From Hsuehochloa calcarea (taxonomy: Eukaryota; Streptophyta; Magnoliopsida; Poales; Poaceae): 64,000 nt of DNA. Below, piece by piece: positions 10,747 through 23,400 of this stretch (positions are counted from its first letter, which is position 1; every line of letters starts with the position of its first letter). The notes beneath the pieces are model-generated. The model had not been told where the DNA came from. It did not search any database and saw only the letters and a list, made by a program, of their open reading frames with translations. A program made the position numbers and the translations under genes. The DNA is taken from assembly GCA_036346395.1 (NCBI GenBank), contig CM070602.1:20779098-20843097 (forward strand), read 5' to 3'.

Positions 10747-11268
10747 TAGTATTAAGAAGCGATTCTCGCCATCCGATAAAAAATCAAAGGTATAGATTAA
10801 TAGCTAAAGTGTTTTTTCATTATAGTAAATATTTCATTGTTGCTACAACACCACTGCAAAGTATTGTTCACACACTCACAAAAAATTATTCGCACGGTGA
10901 ACCTCTACAGTAATGCAGAGGATCTGGTCCCTCGATGAGGGGAGGGCACTAGCTAGGCTAGGAGAGGATAGCATACAATAAGAGCTATTTTATGATACAT
11001 TCAATTTAATGCGGGCTATCTATTCTTTTGATCCAATAGTTCAGATTAGTTAGGATTTAATTATACTACACCTGATAGTATGAGTGGTAGAACCTCAAGG
11101 GGTAGAATTATAATTGTCCATGTGGAGATTACATGATACAATAATAATATTTTCAACCATAGATGGAAAATTCCATAATAGTCTTACGAAAAAAAAAACT
11201 ATAAATACAAAGAAGAGTATATTACATCCTTAACAAATTGATGGCCAGATTTGATTAATACTACCATT
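10747..11268. other. Noncoding flank between Helitron and CACTA element
   Basis: AT-rich, without open frames of note or recognised repeats. Bases 11266-11268 (ATT) are the left target-site duplication of the CACTA element. Confidence 0.5.
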
Positions 11269-11612
11269 CACTACTACAAAAGAGGCTATAGCAGACGGCC
11301 CATCACAGACGGTTCTTTTGGAACCGTCTGTGTTGGGTCTGTTCCGACCTGGAATAGCCGATGGGAGCCTATCATAGACGGTTTTTATTTAGAACCGTCT
11401 GTGATATGAATCTATCACAGACGGTTTACTAATAGAACCGTCTGTGAATTATCACAGACGGTTCTATTATTAAACTGTCTGTGATATTCCAGCCATTCAC
11501 AGACGGTTCTAATTAAGAACCGTCTGTAATAGTATACAGACGGTTCTTAATTATAACCGTCTGTGATAATTGGTTATCGCAGACGGTTCTAATTAAGAAC
11601 CGTCTGTGATAT
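11269..11612. repeat. Left TIR and subterminal repeat bank of the CACTA element
   Basis: At least ten copies of CACAGACGGTT or its inverse AACCGTCTGTG occur, mostly as back-to-back palindromic pairs spaced by a few A/T bases (for example GGTTCTAATTAAGAACC). In En/Spm such subterminal motifs bind the TNPA protein; that role here is inferred from position. Confidence 0.9.
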
Positions 11613-12228
11613 CCTCACCCTATCTATGGCGCGCCCGACACACATCTCTGCCGCTACCCGACACACATTTCGCCGCTGTTTCGCCGCCATTTCGCTCGCG
11701 CTTGCTGCCGCCTCGCTTTGCCAAGACCGCCATTATCTGTGAAGCATCGATTTGCTTGTACATGTTTGTTAAATTCCATTGAATAATTAACTGTGGTTCG
11801 CTAGCTACAGGTAACTGTGGCCTTGCTGCATGCACGCAGTCGTATCAAACCTATCCAAAGTCTCTCATTGGCTGTGAAGGTATCGGGTGTTTAGAGGTAA
11901 ATAGTGACATACCACTCGGTGATTGTATATGATTATTTTCTTTATAATGTGTATGAAAAGGCATATGTGGTTTTGTAGGCAAATAACAATCTTGGTGTAG
12001 GTCAAATTAATTAGTCCAAAGTAATCGCTAATCAATTTAAGTATGTTTGGTAAATAGGAAGCCCATTGTGCCGCCGACAGAGAGGGAAGGGAGGAGAAGG
12101 CGAGGATTGTCGAGAGATATTAGGTATTTTCTTCGTGAGCTCCGAGGGTAACAATCTATAACCCTTTATGTTTGCTATAAATTAATCGCTAATCAATTTG
12201 ACACTAATTTGTTACATGCATAGTGTAG

Positions 12229-15200
12229 ATGGATCGAAACTGGATGTACGGTGTGAACCGTGTGAGTCAAGAGTACATTAATGGCGTGGTTGCTTTTAGA
12301 AGAGCCACGAAAGGTGATATGTTAAAGAAGGGATAAAATTTATGTACCGTCTGTGCATTGATTATGTAATCAAGATGTTTAACAACGCGCGCAGATCGAA
12401 GCGCACTTGATTCAAAGGGTTTCAAAAAGGGTACACATGTTGGACCACCACGTGAAGAGCGATTATACCGTGGTTAATAATGACGACATTGCCAAGGAAG
12501 TCAACGATTTGCCGGATGTGGACTGTGCTTTTGATGAGGATAGGTAGCATGATGACAATCTGGATCAGATGCTACGCGATGCAGAAGAGAACTACAGTGA
12601 GAGAGAGTTTTGTAAATTCGAGGGCTTAAGGAGGACTCGGTGAGAACTTTGTTCCTCGGCCGCAAACCGATACACAAGGTTGTCAACCGTGCTTGAACTG
12701 CTGAAATTGAAGGCAAGCAATCGTTAGTCCGATAAGAGTTTCACGGCGTTGTTAGGTCTCCTAGCGGACATCCTTCCGGAGGGAAACGTGTTGCCCAGCA
12801 CCACCTATCAAGTAAAGAAGGTTATTTATCCATTGGGAATGGAAGTAGAAAGAATACATGCATGTCCGAACGATTGTATCCTCTACCGTAAAGAGTATGC
12901 AGACATGCATGTATGTCCCGTGTGCAAAGCATCCCGATACAAGTGTCAAAATACTGCTAAGGTGAAGCAAGGACCTCCCGCTAAGATGTTGTGGTATCGC
13001 CTGTAATCCCACGCTTGAAGCGTTTATTTGCGAACCCAAAGGAGGCAAGATTGCTGCGCTGGCACTCGTGAGGAGCGTAAGAGAGATGGAAAGCTAAGAC
13101 ACCCGCCGATTACGCCGGTGGAGAAACTTCGATCGGAGCTTCAAGAGTTTGGTGCGGAACCGAGGAACATAAGGTTAGGGTTGAGTACGGATGGAATGAA
13201 TCCTTTTCGGTAACATGAGCAACCGACATAGCACCGCCCATGAATCTATGTATGTACAACCTTCCTCCTTGGCCGTATGAAGCGGAAGTACATTTTGATG
13301 TCACTACTTATCCAAGGGCCGAAGCAACCTGGGAATGATATTGATGTGTACCTAGCACCATTGCGGAAGATCTTGTGACACCGCGGAACGAAGGGGTACA
13401 GTATGGGATGCGCATAAACGAGAGAACTTCACTTTACACGCCATGTTGTTCGCACCATCAATGATTTTCCCGCCCTTGGTAACTCTGTCAAGCTTCAAAG
13501 ACAAAAGGAGCCAAAGCCCGTCCGCACCGCTTAGATGCTACGGAGAGTGTATGGTCAACAACTCGCAGAAATCGTATATGCGTCACCGTAGGTTCCTTCC
13601 CAGGAGTCACCCATACCGCAAGATGAAGAAACAATTCGACGGAAATAAGGAGGACGGTTCAGTTTCAAGGGTTTTTAGTGGGAAAGAGGTCTATGATATG
13701 GTTAAGGATATCGATGTTGTGCTTGGGAAGGGACGAAATTAAGAACCCGTGAGAAGAACATCCGAAGAAGCGGTCAATTTTTGGGACTTGCCTTATTGGG
13801 AGCACTTAGAAGTTCGCCACTGCATCGACGTCATGCACGTAGAGAAGAATGTATGTGATAGCTTGATTGGTCTTTTGCTGAACATTAGTGGTAAAACAAA
13901 GGATGGTGTTAACGCACGGTGTGACTTGGTCGATATGAACATAAGGACCGAGTTAGCACCGAAAGAGACCGATACAGACTAACGTATTCTTCCCGACTTG
14001 CTACACTCGCCCAAGGCCGAGAAATGAACGTGCTAGAGCTTGCATGGTGTGAAAGTCCCGTCTCGTTACTCCGCTAACATTAAGAAACTTGTTTCTATGT
14101 AAGATTTGAAATTAATTGGTATGAAGTCGCATGATTGTCGTAGCCGATGACACAAATGCTTCCTGCTGCAATTAGGAGTATCTTACCAACAAGGCCCGAG
14201 TGGCAATCTTGAGGTCGTGTTATTTCTTCAACTCAATTGCTCGTAAGGTCATCGATCCCCAAGGACTAGATGCTCTATAGGCCGAGGTGGTGACGACTGT
14301 GTCATCTTGAGATGTATTTCCTCCGTCATTTTTGATATCATGGTCCATCTCATTGTTCACCTTGTGAAAGAGATAAAGATATGCGCCCCGTGTTTCTACG
14401 CCATATGTACCCGCTCGAGAGGTACATGGGAATTCTCAAGTCCTACGACGGAATCGATCTCGACCGAGGGCGATCATCGAAGGTTATGCAACGGAAGAGG
14501 TCATTGAGTTCTGCGCCGACTACATGGCTCAGTGGATCCGATTGGTGTGCCTCTATCTCGTCATGAGGGGAGACTAGATGGTATCGGACCATCGAAGGAA
14601 ATCAATCACTCCCGATCCGATACGCACGCTCAAGCCCATTTCACGGTCTTGCAACACATGACCCAAGTGTCCCCGCACATCGACGAGCACAAAGACATGG
14701 TACGCCAATGTAATCCGCACCGGTCGGAGGTTTGGATCACGAGAGCACAACTATCGGTTCAACGAATGGTTAAAGGTGCGAATCTTTGGGAGGTCATCAA
14801 GTGATGATATCTTCGCTATGGTTGGCAAGAGGGCCACAATTTACAATTGTCACATGGCAAGGATACGATATAAATGGGTACACATTTTATACGGTAGCTC
14901 AGATAGGAAGAGCATACCCGTAACAAATGTGTCCGTGATAGATGCATTCAAGACCGATGGGTCGAGGAGCTCGTGACTATGGGCAAATAGAGGAGATATG
15001 GGAGCTCGACCACGTGCTTTTCAAGATCCCCTATTTCGGTGCCGTTGGGTCCATCTCCCACAGTGAAGGTCGACAAGCACGGCCACTACCGTGGACCTCG
15101 AACGTGTCGGATACAAAGACGAACCATTCGATCAAGCAACCAAGTTGTTCAAGTCTTCTATGTAACCGACCGGCAAATAAGAAGCGCCACGTAGTTCTTC

Positions 15201-15370
15201 ATGGAAAAGGAGGATTGTCGGAGTTGAGAATGTAGTGGACGAGGAAGAATACAATCAATTTGATGAGTTGCCACCTTTCGAGAGACTCGCATCGTGCTCG
15301 AGGAAGAACCCAAGGAGGAAACTAGCTATATGCGCGCCGATCATCATGAATGGCTATATTTTAATTAAGA
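12229..15370 (+). pseudogene. CACTA TNP2-type transposase (Transposase_21), frameshifted
   Basis: It starts MDRNWMYGVNRVSQEYINGV at 12229, the N-terminal transposase-associated domain. Then follow TNP2 segments in broken frames: HACPNDCILYRKEYADMHVC (about 12850), GLSTDGMNPF (about 13180), HRRFLPRSHPYRKMKKQFDG (about 13585), VRHCIDVMHVEKNVCDSL (about 13810), MVHLIVHLVKEIK (about 14340), RYMGILKSY (about 14425), and YNQFDELPPFERLA near the C-terminus (about 15250). It would catalyse cutting and joining of the element ends. There are at least a dozen frame changes, mostly 1-3-bp indels, many at CAG or CTG sites. Protein identity to other copies looks high, so decay is recent or apparent. Confidence 0.85.
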
Positions 15371-15590
15371 ATTTACTCCATTGTAATTAATTAATTTATT
15401 TCATTGTCATGTGTTAATCTGTTATGGACTTGTGATCTTTAATATTGATGTCAATGTGGATGTTTATGGTAATGTTGAGTTGAATTAGATATGAATTTTT
15501 GAAGTCAAATTATTTGGAGTTATTTTGGAGTTGTGTTATGAACTTGTCATCATACTGCTTGTCCATAGTTCATACATGGTGTTGTGGGGA

Positions 15591-15666
15591 TATCATAGAC
15601 GGTTCTAGAATAGAGCCGTCTGTGATAAGGAATCACAGACGGTTCTACGAAAGAACCGTCTGTGAT
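15591..15666. promoter_or_regulatory. Internal bank of CACTA terminal motifs before the second gene
   Basis: Four ACAGACGGTTC / GAACCGTCTGT-type motifs in two palindromic pairs lie between the two genes, followed by the G+C-rich leader of the second gene. A homologous bank with the same following leader is present at 47211-47378. Because the same motif fills the element ends, the element's own DNA-binding protein could act at this internal promoter (inference). Confidence 0.7.
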
Positions 15667-16510
15667 GTTATTTTTATAAGGCGGACCGCTAGGGTTTTGC
15701 TCTTACTCTTCACCTCCCGCGCCCCTTTTTGTCGCGCGATCTTTCGCCTCCCTTCTAGGGCTCGCCGTCACCGCTGCCATACGCGCCCGACCTCGGCGCC
15801 GCCGCCCCGACCTCGGTGCCACCGTCCCGACCTCGGCGCCGCCCCCCGACCTCGGCACCGCCCCCGACCTTGGCGCCACTGCCCCGACCGGGCGCCGCCC
15901 CGACCTAAGCGCCACTGTCTCCCGACTGGCGCGCCTCCCCGACTCGGCGCCCCGACCTCCGGCGCCTCCCGGTACCCCCAGCCTCCCGCCTGCTAGCACG
16001 TTATGTGTGTAGGAGTAGTTCTATACCCTAATTGTCAATTGGTATCTTGTGTTGTTGATTCAGTTGCCTCTTGACATGCTCTGTGATGAACTCTGTCTTA
16101 TACTGAGATTGAATGTGATAGTTAGTTCATTCTTGAGCTCTATTGTATTACTTGCTACTCTCAATTTGATATACTGTTAATTCGTTACTTTCGGTTGAAA
16201 GCTAGTTATTCGATTCTGCTTTCTGAATACCAGATCATTTGTGATTAAGCAAAGTATTATTTAGAGCTCATAGTTTGAATTTATATTATCATATTCATTT
16301 CATGAAGAGTATAGACAATAGGATTGAGATGGCAAAGACTTGTTCTTTTGCAACTCTCCTTCTGAGAGCACAAACTATCATCAATCTTTGGCAATTCTGT
16401 GCTAATTACAATAGGATCAATGCTTTATTATTTCATATTTATGCTTAAATTAATTATGAATATTTGCTAATATTGCACATGTTGAGCGTATGTAACTTAT
16501 ATAGATAGCA
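15667..16510 (+). other. G+C-rich leader and intron of the second CACTA gene
   Basis: Bases 15700-15990 are a C-rich, low-complexity stretch (repeats of CCCGACCTCGGCGCC) with accidental open frames rich in Arg, Pro and His. The next 500 bp are AT-rich and intron-like. It resembles 47380-47700 in the second CACTA copy. No convincing protein is encoded. Confidence 0.5.
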
Positions 16511-18330
16511 AGTGTTTAGATGGCGAGGCGCCGCCTCTTCGCCGCCTTCACCGACGCCAAGACATGGCGTAGGCGTTGCTCTTCGCTGGCCACCGACGCC
16601 GCATATACGTAAGCGAGATGGCAGAGGAATATCGAAATTGCCTGTGGGCCGACTGACCATCACGGAGGTCAGTGACCTTGGGGTCCCTCTGAGTCCCCCG
16701 AGAGAAGCGACGAGATTCCGGACCATCTGCGGGATACTTGCAAGGGAACGGGTCCCTATCACCATAACAAAGTGGAAGTCTCTGACAGATGATCAGAGAG
16801 GCGTGTTGTGGGAAGACCTTAAAGACAAGTTCACTATCCCAGAAGCACACCTGTCACGCGTGCAACGGCATGCGTTGCTCTCGATGGGTCACGCGTGGAG
16901 GACCTTCAAGAGCATTCTTGTCACGTAGTACGTGAACAAGAGTGAGATGCTCTTCCCGAAGTTTCCATTCTTGACGCGGGAAACATGGGACGCCTTTGTG
17001 GCTATGAAGACGACAGAAGAATTTAAGAAGCAAAGTGCGGTGCACAAAGCAATCCAGGCACGAAACACTCACCCCCACAGACTCGGCACCACTGGGTACG
17101 CGGCTAAAACCCCGCAATGGGAGGCGGAGGAGGAGAATCTATTTCCTGATATCACAGACCCGCGTTCCCTAAGCTGGTTAAAAGTGAGGGCAAAAGTCTC
17201 GTTTGATGGCAGCGTCTCTTTCACAAACCCCGCGACTGTGAAGTGACCCAACGTGTGGTAAATATGTCGAACTACCTAGTTGTTTATAAGTCCATAACTT
17301 CATAGTGTCTATAATAACATGATGACCTCTTGCAGCGTGAATTGATTGCCCAAAGTTCCGAAGGCTCCTTCCAAGTACACAGGGAGAAGGATATACTATC
17401 TACGGCCCTAGGAAACAATGAGCACCCGGGTCGCACGCGAAGCAAGGGGGTTAACGTACCTTGGCTACATGAATTCGCAGACGACTACTACATGTATAGA
17501 AGTAGGAAGAGATCTAAGGCCGAGTACGACGATGGGTTGGAACTGTTAAAACAACAATTTCAAGGACAGATAGCAAGTTTGATGGATCAACTGAATCAAG
17601 TACTCCGCAACCAGTCGCAAGCCGCCACCGTTATTGCGGGAACCAGTCCTCCTCGACATCGGAGTAGTGTCGCGTCCACGCATAATTTTGAACGTGACGA
17701 CGACCAATTACCGATAGACGGCATTAAGGTAATGTATATCTATGGAATGCACCAAAGATAGACCTATAGGACGCCTTAGCTAATTGCGTATCGTTTTGTA
17801 GGAGCCGATGGCCTGCAAGCTCCAACTGAGGTTAGTTGGGTCCATTGCTATTGAGGCTGGGCGGGGGATGGTGCATCCATACCAGGAAGGGGAAGTGCAG
17901 CACGGTGTCCAGGTGGCGCATGGTTACGCCAGGGTGGAGGTGGACATGGTACATGAACATTTTATGGCCGTCCCACTAGAGATTCGCCCGAACGAAGAGA
18001 TAGCAACACTAGGGGATCAGGTACGCTTTATCTCAGGCCCAAGACGGACATCGCCCCGACCCAACAAAGGCAAAGAATCTCGACAGACCATTCCTCTCCA
18101 ACGGACCCTCCATGACTCCACCTCATATTTCGCCTCGTAAGGCCACCTCATTGGTTCCCGTGGAGAAGACGCCAAGGAACAAGAAAAGCGCATACCAGAC
18201 GGTTCCCGAGTCGCCTCGCAGAAGACGCCGCCAATCGTTAAGGCCAAATAGAAATCGACGAATATTAAGTCGCCTCCCAAGTCCCGTAAGTCCGGAAGTA
18301 CTCCATCGAAAACCGCAGCCCTAACGCACA
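16511..18330 (+). pseudogene. CACTA TNPA-like protein (Transposase_24), frameshifted
   Basis: Exon 16520-17246 encodes RGISKLPVGRLTITEVSD, ITKWKSLTDDQRGVLWEDL and WRTFKSILVT, then after a stop YVNKSEMLFPKF and TRETWDAFVAMKTTEEFK, the pattern of plant Transposase_24 proteins. An intron ends near 17335. The next exon (to about 17730) carries a coiled-coil-like FADDYYMYRSRKRSKAEYDD segment and LPIDGIK; after a short intron follow EPMACKLQLRLV and ARVEVDMVHEHF up to the donor at about 18020. TNPA-type proteins bind subterminal motifs and regulate transposition. The 5' exon is frameshifted. Confidence 0.75.
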
Positions 18331-18973
18331 ATTAGCCCACGCCGGATTTGCTTGTCGCCTTTGCATGCCCGGTACCGCGAAGACCGGAAAGAAGGGTGCG
18401 ACATCGAATCACCGCCGCATACAAGGATGAGCATTTCTTCAACGGACAGCAACTTTTGTCGGGTTTCAACGACTTATTCAATTTATTCAACCTCAAGCCC
18501 TCGACGCCGCTTCTACGATGTTGACATCGTAAGTGTGTACAATCAAGTTCTACATTCACGTAATACCGATAAATATCACAACTCATTGCTTATGTATAGA
18601 TACATGATGAAAATGCCCGAAGGGCGAGAACCGTGGGTTTCTCGACCCACACGTGGTATCTATGCGAACCATCAAAGGCACCGACCTTCGCCGAGAACTA
18701 CATAACGCGACATTGCTTCTTCGCACTCGCAAGAACTACATACCGTGCCCTACAACCAAGGGTAAGTGTTTCACTATTTGCTATACAAATTTCATTTGTA
18801 CTTAGGTTTAATGACTATAGCGACATACATGAGTAGGTACCATCGATCCTTTTAGTCATTATACCCAGGAGTAACTATGTGATATATCTTGATTCGCTAG
18901 TCAGAAACAATCACGACTTCAGCATTCTGCAAGGAATACTCGACAAGTATGCTCATTTCCTCCATACATATCT

Positions 18974-19730
18974 TGTCGGTGTATTAGAACCGATCTTACG
19001 TAAAGATTATTTGATTCGGGGGGTCTCCTAAGGATGAGATCACGCAGAGTGGATTGACACGGATGTTTAGACAGTTCAGCCTTCTCCTGAGAGAATAATA
19101 ACCCTAACTCGTGTGTATGGTATTCTTGATGATCCAGTAAAGGACTAAAACTATTACAGAGAATAGTGCTTGTGTTTCTACTTGACTAGCCCTTGTTTGC
19201 CGTCATTCTCCTCTCCATATCTCTCTGATTGATGCCCTTATATAGTCGTGAAGAAGTAGCCGCTTTGTCCTACTAAGATGCGCCTAATTAATGTAGTAAC
19301 TGCGCATGATGGTAGTAATTACCGCGCCTTGACTTCTTCACGCTGTCCGCAATTATCTTCCGTAGATAATGGGGTATTTACACACCATTAATACACGGAA
19401 TAATAGTGCGTAGACCGCTCGATTCCTTAATCAATTGGACCTACCCGCCCGTAGGTTTGATTATAAGGTGGTCGTAGTTTTCCGGTCGAGAAGGACTTAC
19501 GATCGTAGCAATGAGAAGAACTTACGACTATGTAGTGGTCGAGAAGGACTTACGACCATGATGTAGTCGAGAAGAACTTACGACTATGGGGGTGATTGTA
19601 GAAGAACTTACAATCAAAGGTTAGCCTCTCTTATAGAAATAAGGGTACTTCTGGGACTATGTGACATCATATTTACCCATAATAAAAATTACAGATAAAA
19701 GATAAAATGAGGATTATTAGATCCTCGCCA
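18974..19730 (-). repeat. 3' LTR of the gypsy element (left on plus)
   Basis: On minus it runs TGGCGAGGATC to ACACCGACA, and pairs with 31403-32160. It contains tandem GTCGAGAAGAACTTACGAC-type units (about 19485-19610). It differs from its partner by many small indels and substitutions, a striking share of them at CAG or CTG triplets. Confidence 0.9.
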
Positions 19731-19745
19731 TCTAGCCCCCACCTT
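19731..19745 (-). promoter_or_regulatory. Polypurine tract of the gypsy element
   Basis: TCTAGCCCCCACC on plus reads GGTGGGGGCTAGA on minus, directly before the LTR start TGGCGAGG. Confidence 0.75.
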
Positions 19746-20418
19746 CAAGTGAAAGTAACTTACTTGGTGAAGGTTTCAGAAATGGTCTTACGACCATGAA
19801 AATGTCGAGAACAATAGTCGAAGGAAGAACTCTTCGATATTTGAATGCTACTTTGACCAGAATTTGTTTGGTCAAGAAGGTTGCTTACAACTATCAAAAG
19901 TCATAAGAACCCCTACAACCGTAGTAGTCGAGTAGGGCGATCGGAGAAAACCCTTCCGATTGATACTTCCTTTGACCGTAAAGACTTGGTCAGAAAGTAA
20001 TTTTACTTGGAGGTGATAAAACAAACATAACTTTCTAATGCACCGTCTGGGAATTGCAAACGATCTCTACAGACTGTTGATGAGACGGTTCTCAAGTGAT
20101 CGCAACTGTGAAGATTGCTTACAACTAAAAAGTCGAAACCCCTACGACCGCCCTGGTGGTCGTAGGGGAATCGAGAAAAGCCTTCCGATTGATACTTCCT
20201 TCACCGTAAATACTTGGTCAAGAATGTAATTTTGCTTGGGGTGACGATACGCACCTAATTTTTCTCGAACGGACCATCCGGGAATTGCAACCGCCTCTCG
20301 TGACTTGTCCGATGAAGCGGTTCCGGCAAAGACAACCAACTCCTACTGCACCTATAGACGAGACGGTTGCCGCAAGTTACGAGATCGCGGGCGGTTATAA
20401 AACTTACCAGAGGTAGAC

Positions 20419-23400
20419 TTGGGTTTTTACTTTTCCCCAAATCACTCCGCTGTTCTTCGAAGTTCTTGCTTTCTCCGTCCTCGACTAGGTTTCATCTTCT
20501 CTCACGCTAACCCAATCAAAAACTTTTGCTTCCGAGTTAAATGGCCAAGAGAGTTTCGAATGGGAGGAATCGAGATGGATGCGCTAAGATCAAGATCTTG
20601 GTTGATGCCGGAAGATTCCGAAAAGGCTCGTGAAGTGGATTCCGCCATCGGCAAAGATCGCCATCGGGAAAATGGGCAAACTCGCCTTCCAAGCGTATTG
20701 ACAGAGTGCGCCTTCGACACCGCCCACCCCTTTCATAAAGAGTACTCGAACACTTTGGGGTGGAACCGTGAACTTAGGTCCCAATTCCATTACCATGTTG
20801 AGTGTGTTCGTATCCGCATGCGAGGCGCACTGGGATTCCATGATCTCGAGCTGTTCCAATATTATTATGGGATGGCTCGACAAACCGAATCGCCGAAGTC
20901 GTGGTCTCAAGCTCCACGACTCAAGTCAAGGAGTACATTCAGAGCTTTACCCGGCCTTCGTGGGTCGGGCCGAGGAAGAGGTGGTTCTACCGAAGGTCAC
21001 TCAAGACGACCTTTCTTTCGTGGGGAAGGTCATGAAAAGAAATCTTCATGGGATTCAACCCCTGAAGATATCAGCCGGATTAGCCCTTATATTCAAGCCA
21101 TTAAGGACTTGAAGGAAGAAGGGCTGACCGGATGGCATGTGGTGAAGGATTTCATCACACGCCGAATCAGTCCTCTGAAGAAACGAGCATCTCCTATGTG
21201 GAGGTACTCGGGGAGAGGAGACCCCACCAGAGACTACGAGGAGGGTAAGCAATTGTCGACTTAGTTCTCCGTTTGGTTTTTCCCAACCTTGTCTAATATT
21301 TTTATCTGCTTATTATTGCATCTTCACAGCCGAGGTTGACTCCAGAGTCAGACTCATCTGTGAGAAGTCCCCGCCACTTCGAGGGGCGGTTCCTCAAGTC
21401 ATTGCGGCTTTGTCCGCAGATGAAAGGATAGAGCGCCTAAAGGTAATCAAAAATCTGATTCTTTCTTTAGGACTTTATAGTCGTAGAAGATACTTACGAC
21501 TAATGGTGATCGTAGAATATCTTACGATCAATAAAAAGTCGTAGAAAAACTTACGACTTAGTTCTAGTCGTAGAAAAAACTTACGACTAATTAGTGATTC
21601 TTCTTTTTCTGTTTTGCTTTACAGAAAGTAGGCATGGAAAATCGTCAGGACGACGAAGAAGTCGTTCTGATGACTATTGGCGCCGGGTTGTCGAAGACAA
21701 AGGCTCGCTCCTCCCTCAAGAGACGCCGACTTGTAAAATCTGCCGACAAGGGGGAGCAAGCTCGAGCTCGGGTCTTTCGACCGCACTTCTACAAGGCTCC
21801 CGCAGCACTGTAATGGTATCCAAGCCGAGGTCGCACTGGCCGGGCCGAGGAGGTTGAAGCAATGAACCTCTTAAGCGCAAACCTGCAAGGCTAAGGTACC
21901 CTTCTATTATGACACTAATCTTTCGCAATGGTGCCACTCCTAGTTTTATTAAGCAACCGGAAAGGGAGAACCGGAAAGATTTTATGTCTTTATGAAGGAG
22001 GATGCGCATCAAGACAACTCGCAACTGAGGGCAAGGTCGCTTCGAATGGTCGAGACCGATCTCGCCCATCCAGAGGATCAGGAAACAGAGCCCCGGTCCT
22101 CGTTTCAACTCTACGACTGCACGTGGTCGAATCGAGCTAATTGTTGAACCTCACTGACGTGGTCGTGGAGAAGAAGAGGTCCTCCGCTGGGAGGATTGCT
22201 CCAAAATTCTTGGTTAAGACTGTGGTGCAGAGGTGTGTGAAATGTACTAAAGTGTAAGAACGACATTTACCTTTTTCTTTTCACAACCTCGATTTGCTTT
22301 TCTTTATTTCATCCAATTCTTCAAATTTCGGAATGCTTCCACGAGAAGTCCATTGCCATCCCTTCACCATCGGGAGGTAGCAATGGAGGTGGTCAAGCAT
22401 CACCTTTGGCCCTGTGGCCGATGAAGTCGAGACTCCCTGAGTGACTCCCATATCTCGCTGAAGTCGTGAATTCACGACCCTTGAAGTAGCGGCCGCATCG
22501 TTGAGGTGGCCGCCACGATCACGAGGTCGAGAAACAACAGAGGCACTGTGGAAGCCTCCGGTCAAGGTGGTGAACACCGCAGACCACTGGGAAGGAAAAT
22601 GTAGGAGGCGCCTTCCCTACCCAAAGAGAAGTTACAGAAATGTAGGAGAAAATTTCACTTCGTGGTGACTCTTTGGTCCCGCCTCCGTCAGAGGGTCTTT
22701 CGCACAAATCTCGTGACCGAAGTCCCCATCCCAAAGATATTCCCAATATGGAGAATACTTTGATAACGAGCGCCTTGAGAAGGTGTGGTGGGACAAAGTT
22801 GCGAGGATAGATAAGCCAAAGACCTTGACTTTGTATATTCAACGCTTGCTAGGACGACTATGAATGTAAGTATCTTCGTAATACTTATATCCGTGGCTTT
22901 TCTTCCTTTCACTGCTTTTTTTGCGTAAAGCTCGAGCAAATTGTCGTTGTCGGTGAGTATCATCGACAACTTTTAGAGCTAAGACAGAGAAAGAACTACT
23001 CGCAGAGGCGCGAGAGGTGGTAAGTCACTTATCATTCATAGTTGTTTTCGACTTAAATACTCAGATAATGCTTTACGAGAATAGTCATGGAAGAAACTCA
23101 TGACAAAGTATTAGTCGTAAAAAGCTTACGACTACTTACGACCGATAGTGGTCGCAGAAAGACTTACAACCATTCGTAGTCGCAGAAAAACTTACGACTA
23201 GGTCGGTGGTTGTAGAAGTATTTATAACCATTCTACTGATTTTTATCTCCATCTCTCGCCCTTTGTAGGTTAAACAAGGATTCAAAGACCTTAGCCGACT
23301 CGCCGACTATGAAAAAGAGGAGTCGAGGAGGCTAAGGAATGAAGTATTAACCTCTCTGAAAGACTTCGAGAGGTTGTCTCTCGATCTAAGAAATTGCAGG

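Noticed and set aside
15499..15996. 165-codon frame before the second CACTA gene
   Set aside because: Low-complexity Pro/Arg/His-rich translation of a C-rich leader, with an equally long frame on the other strand.
19470..23230. CRISPR-like array from regularly spaced GTCGTAGAAG units
   Set aside because: Units are adjacent or irregularly spaced minisatellite copies within a plant retrotransposon; no spacers and no cas genes.
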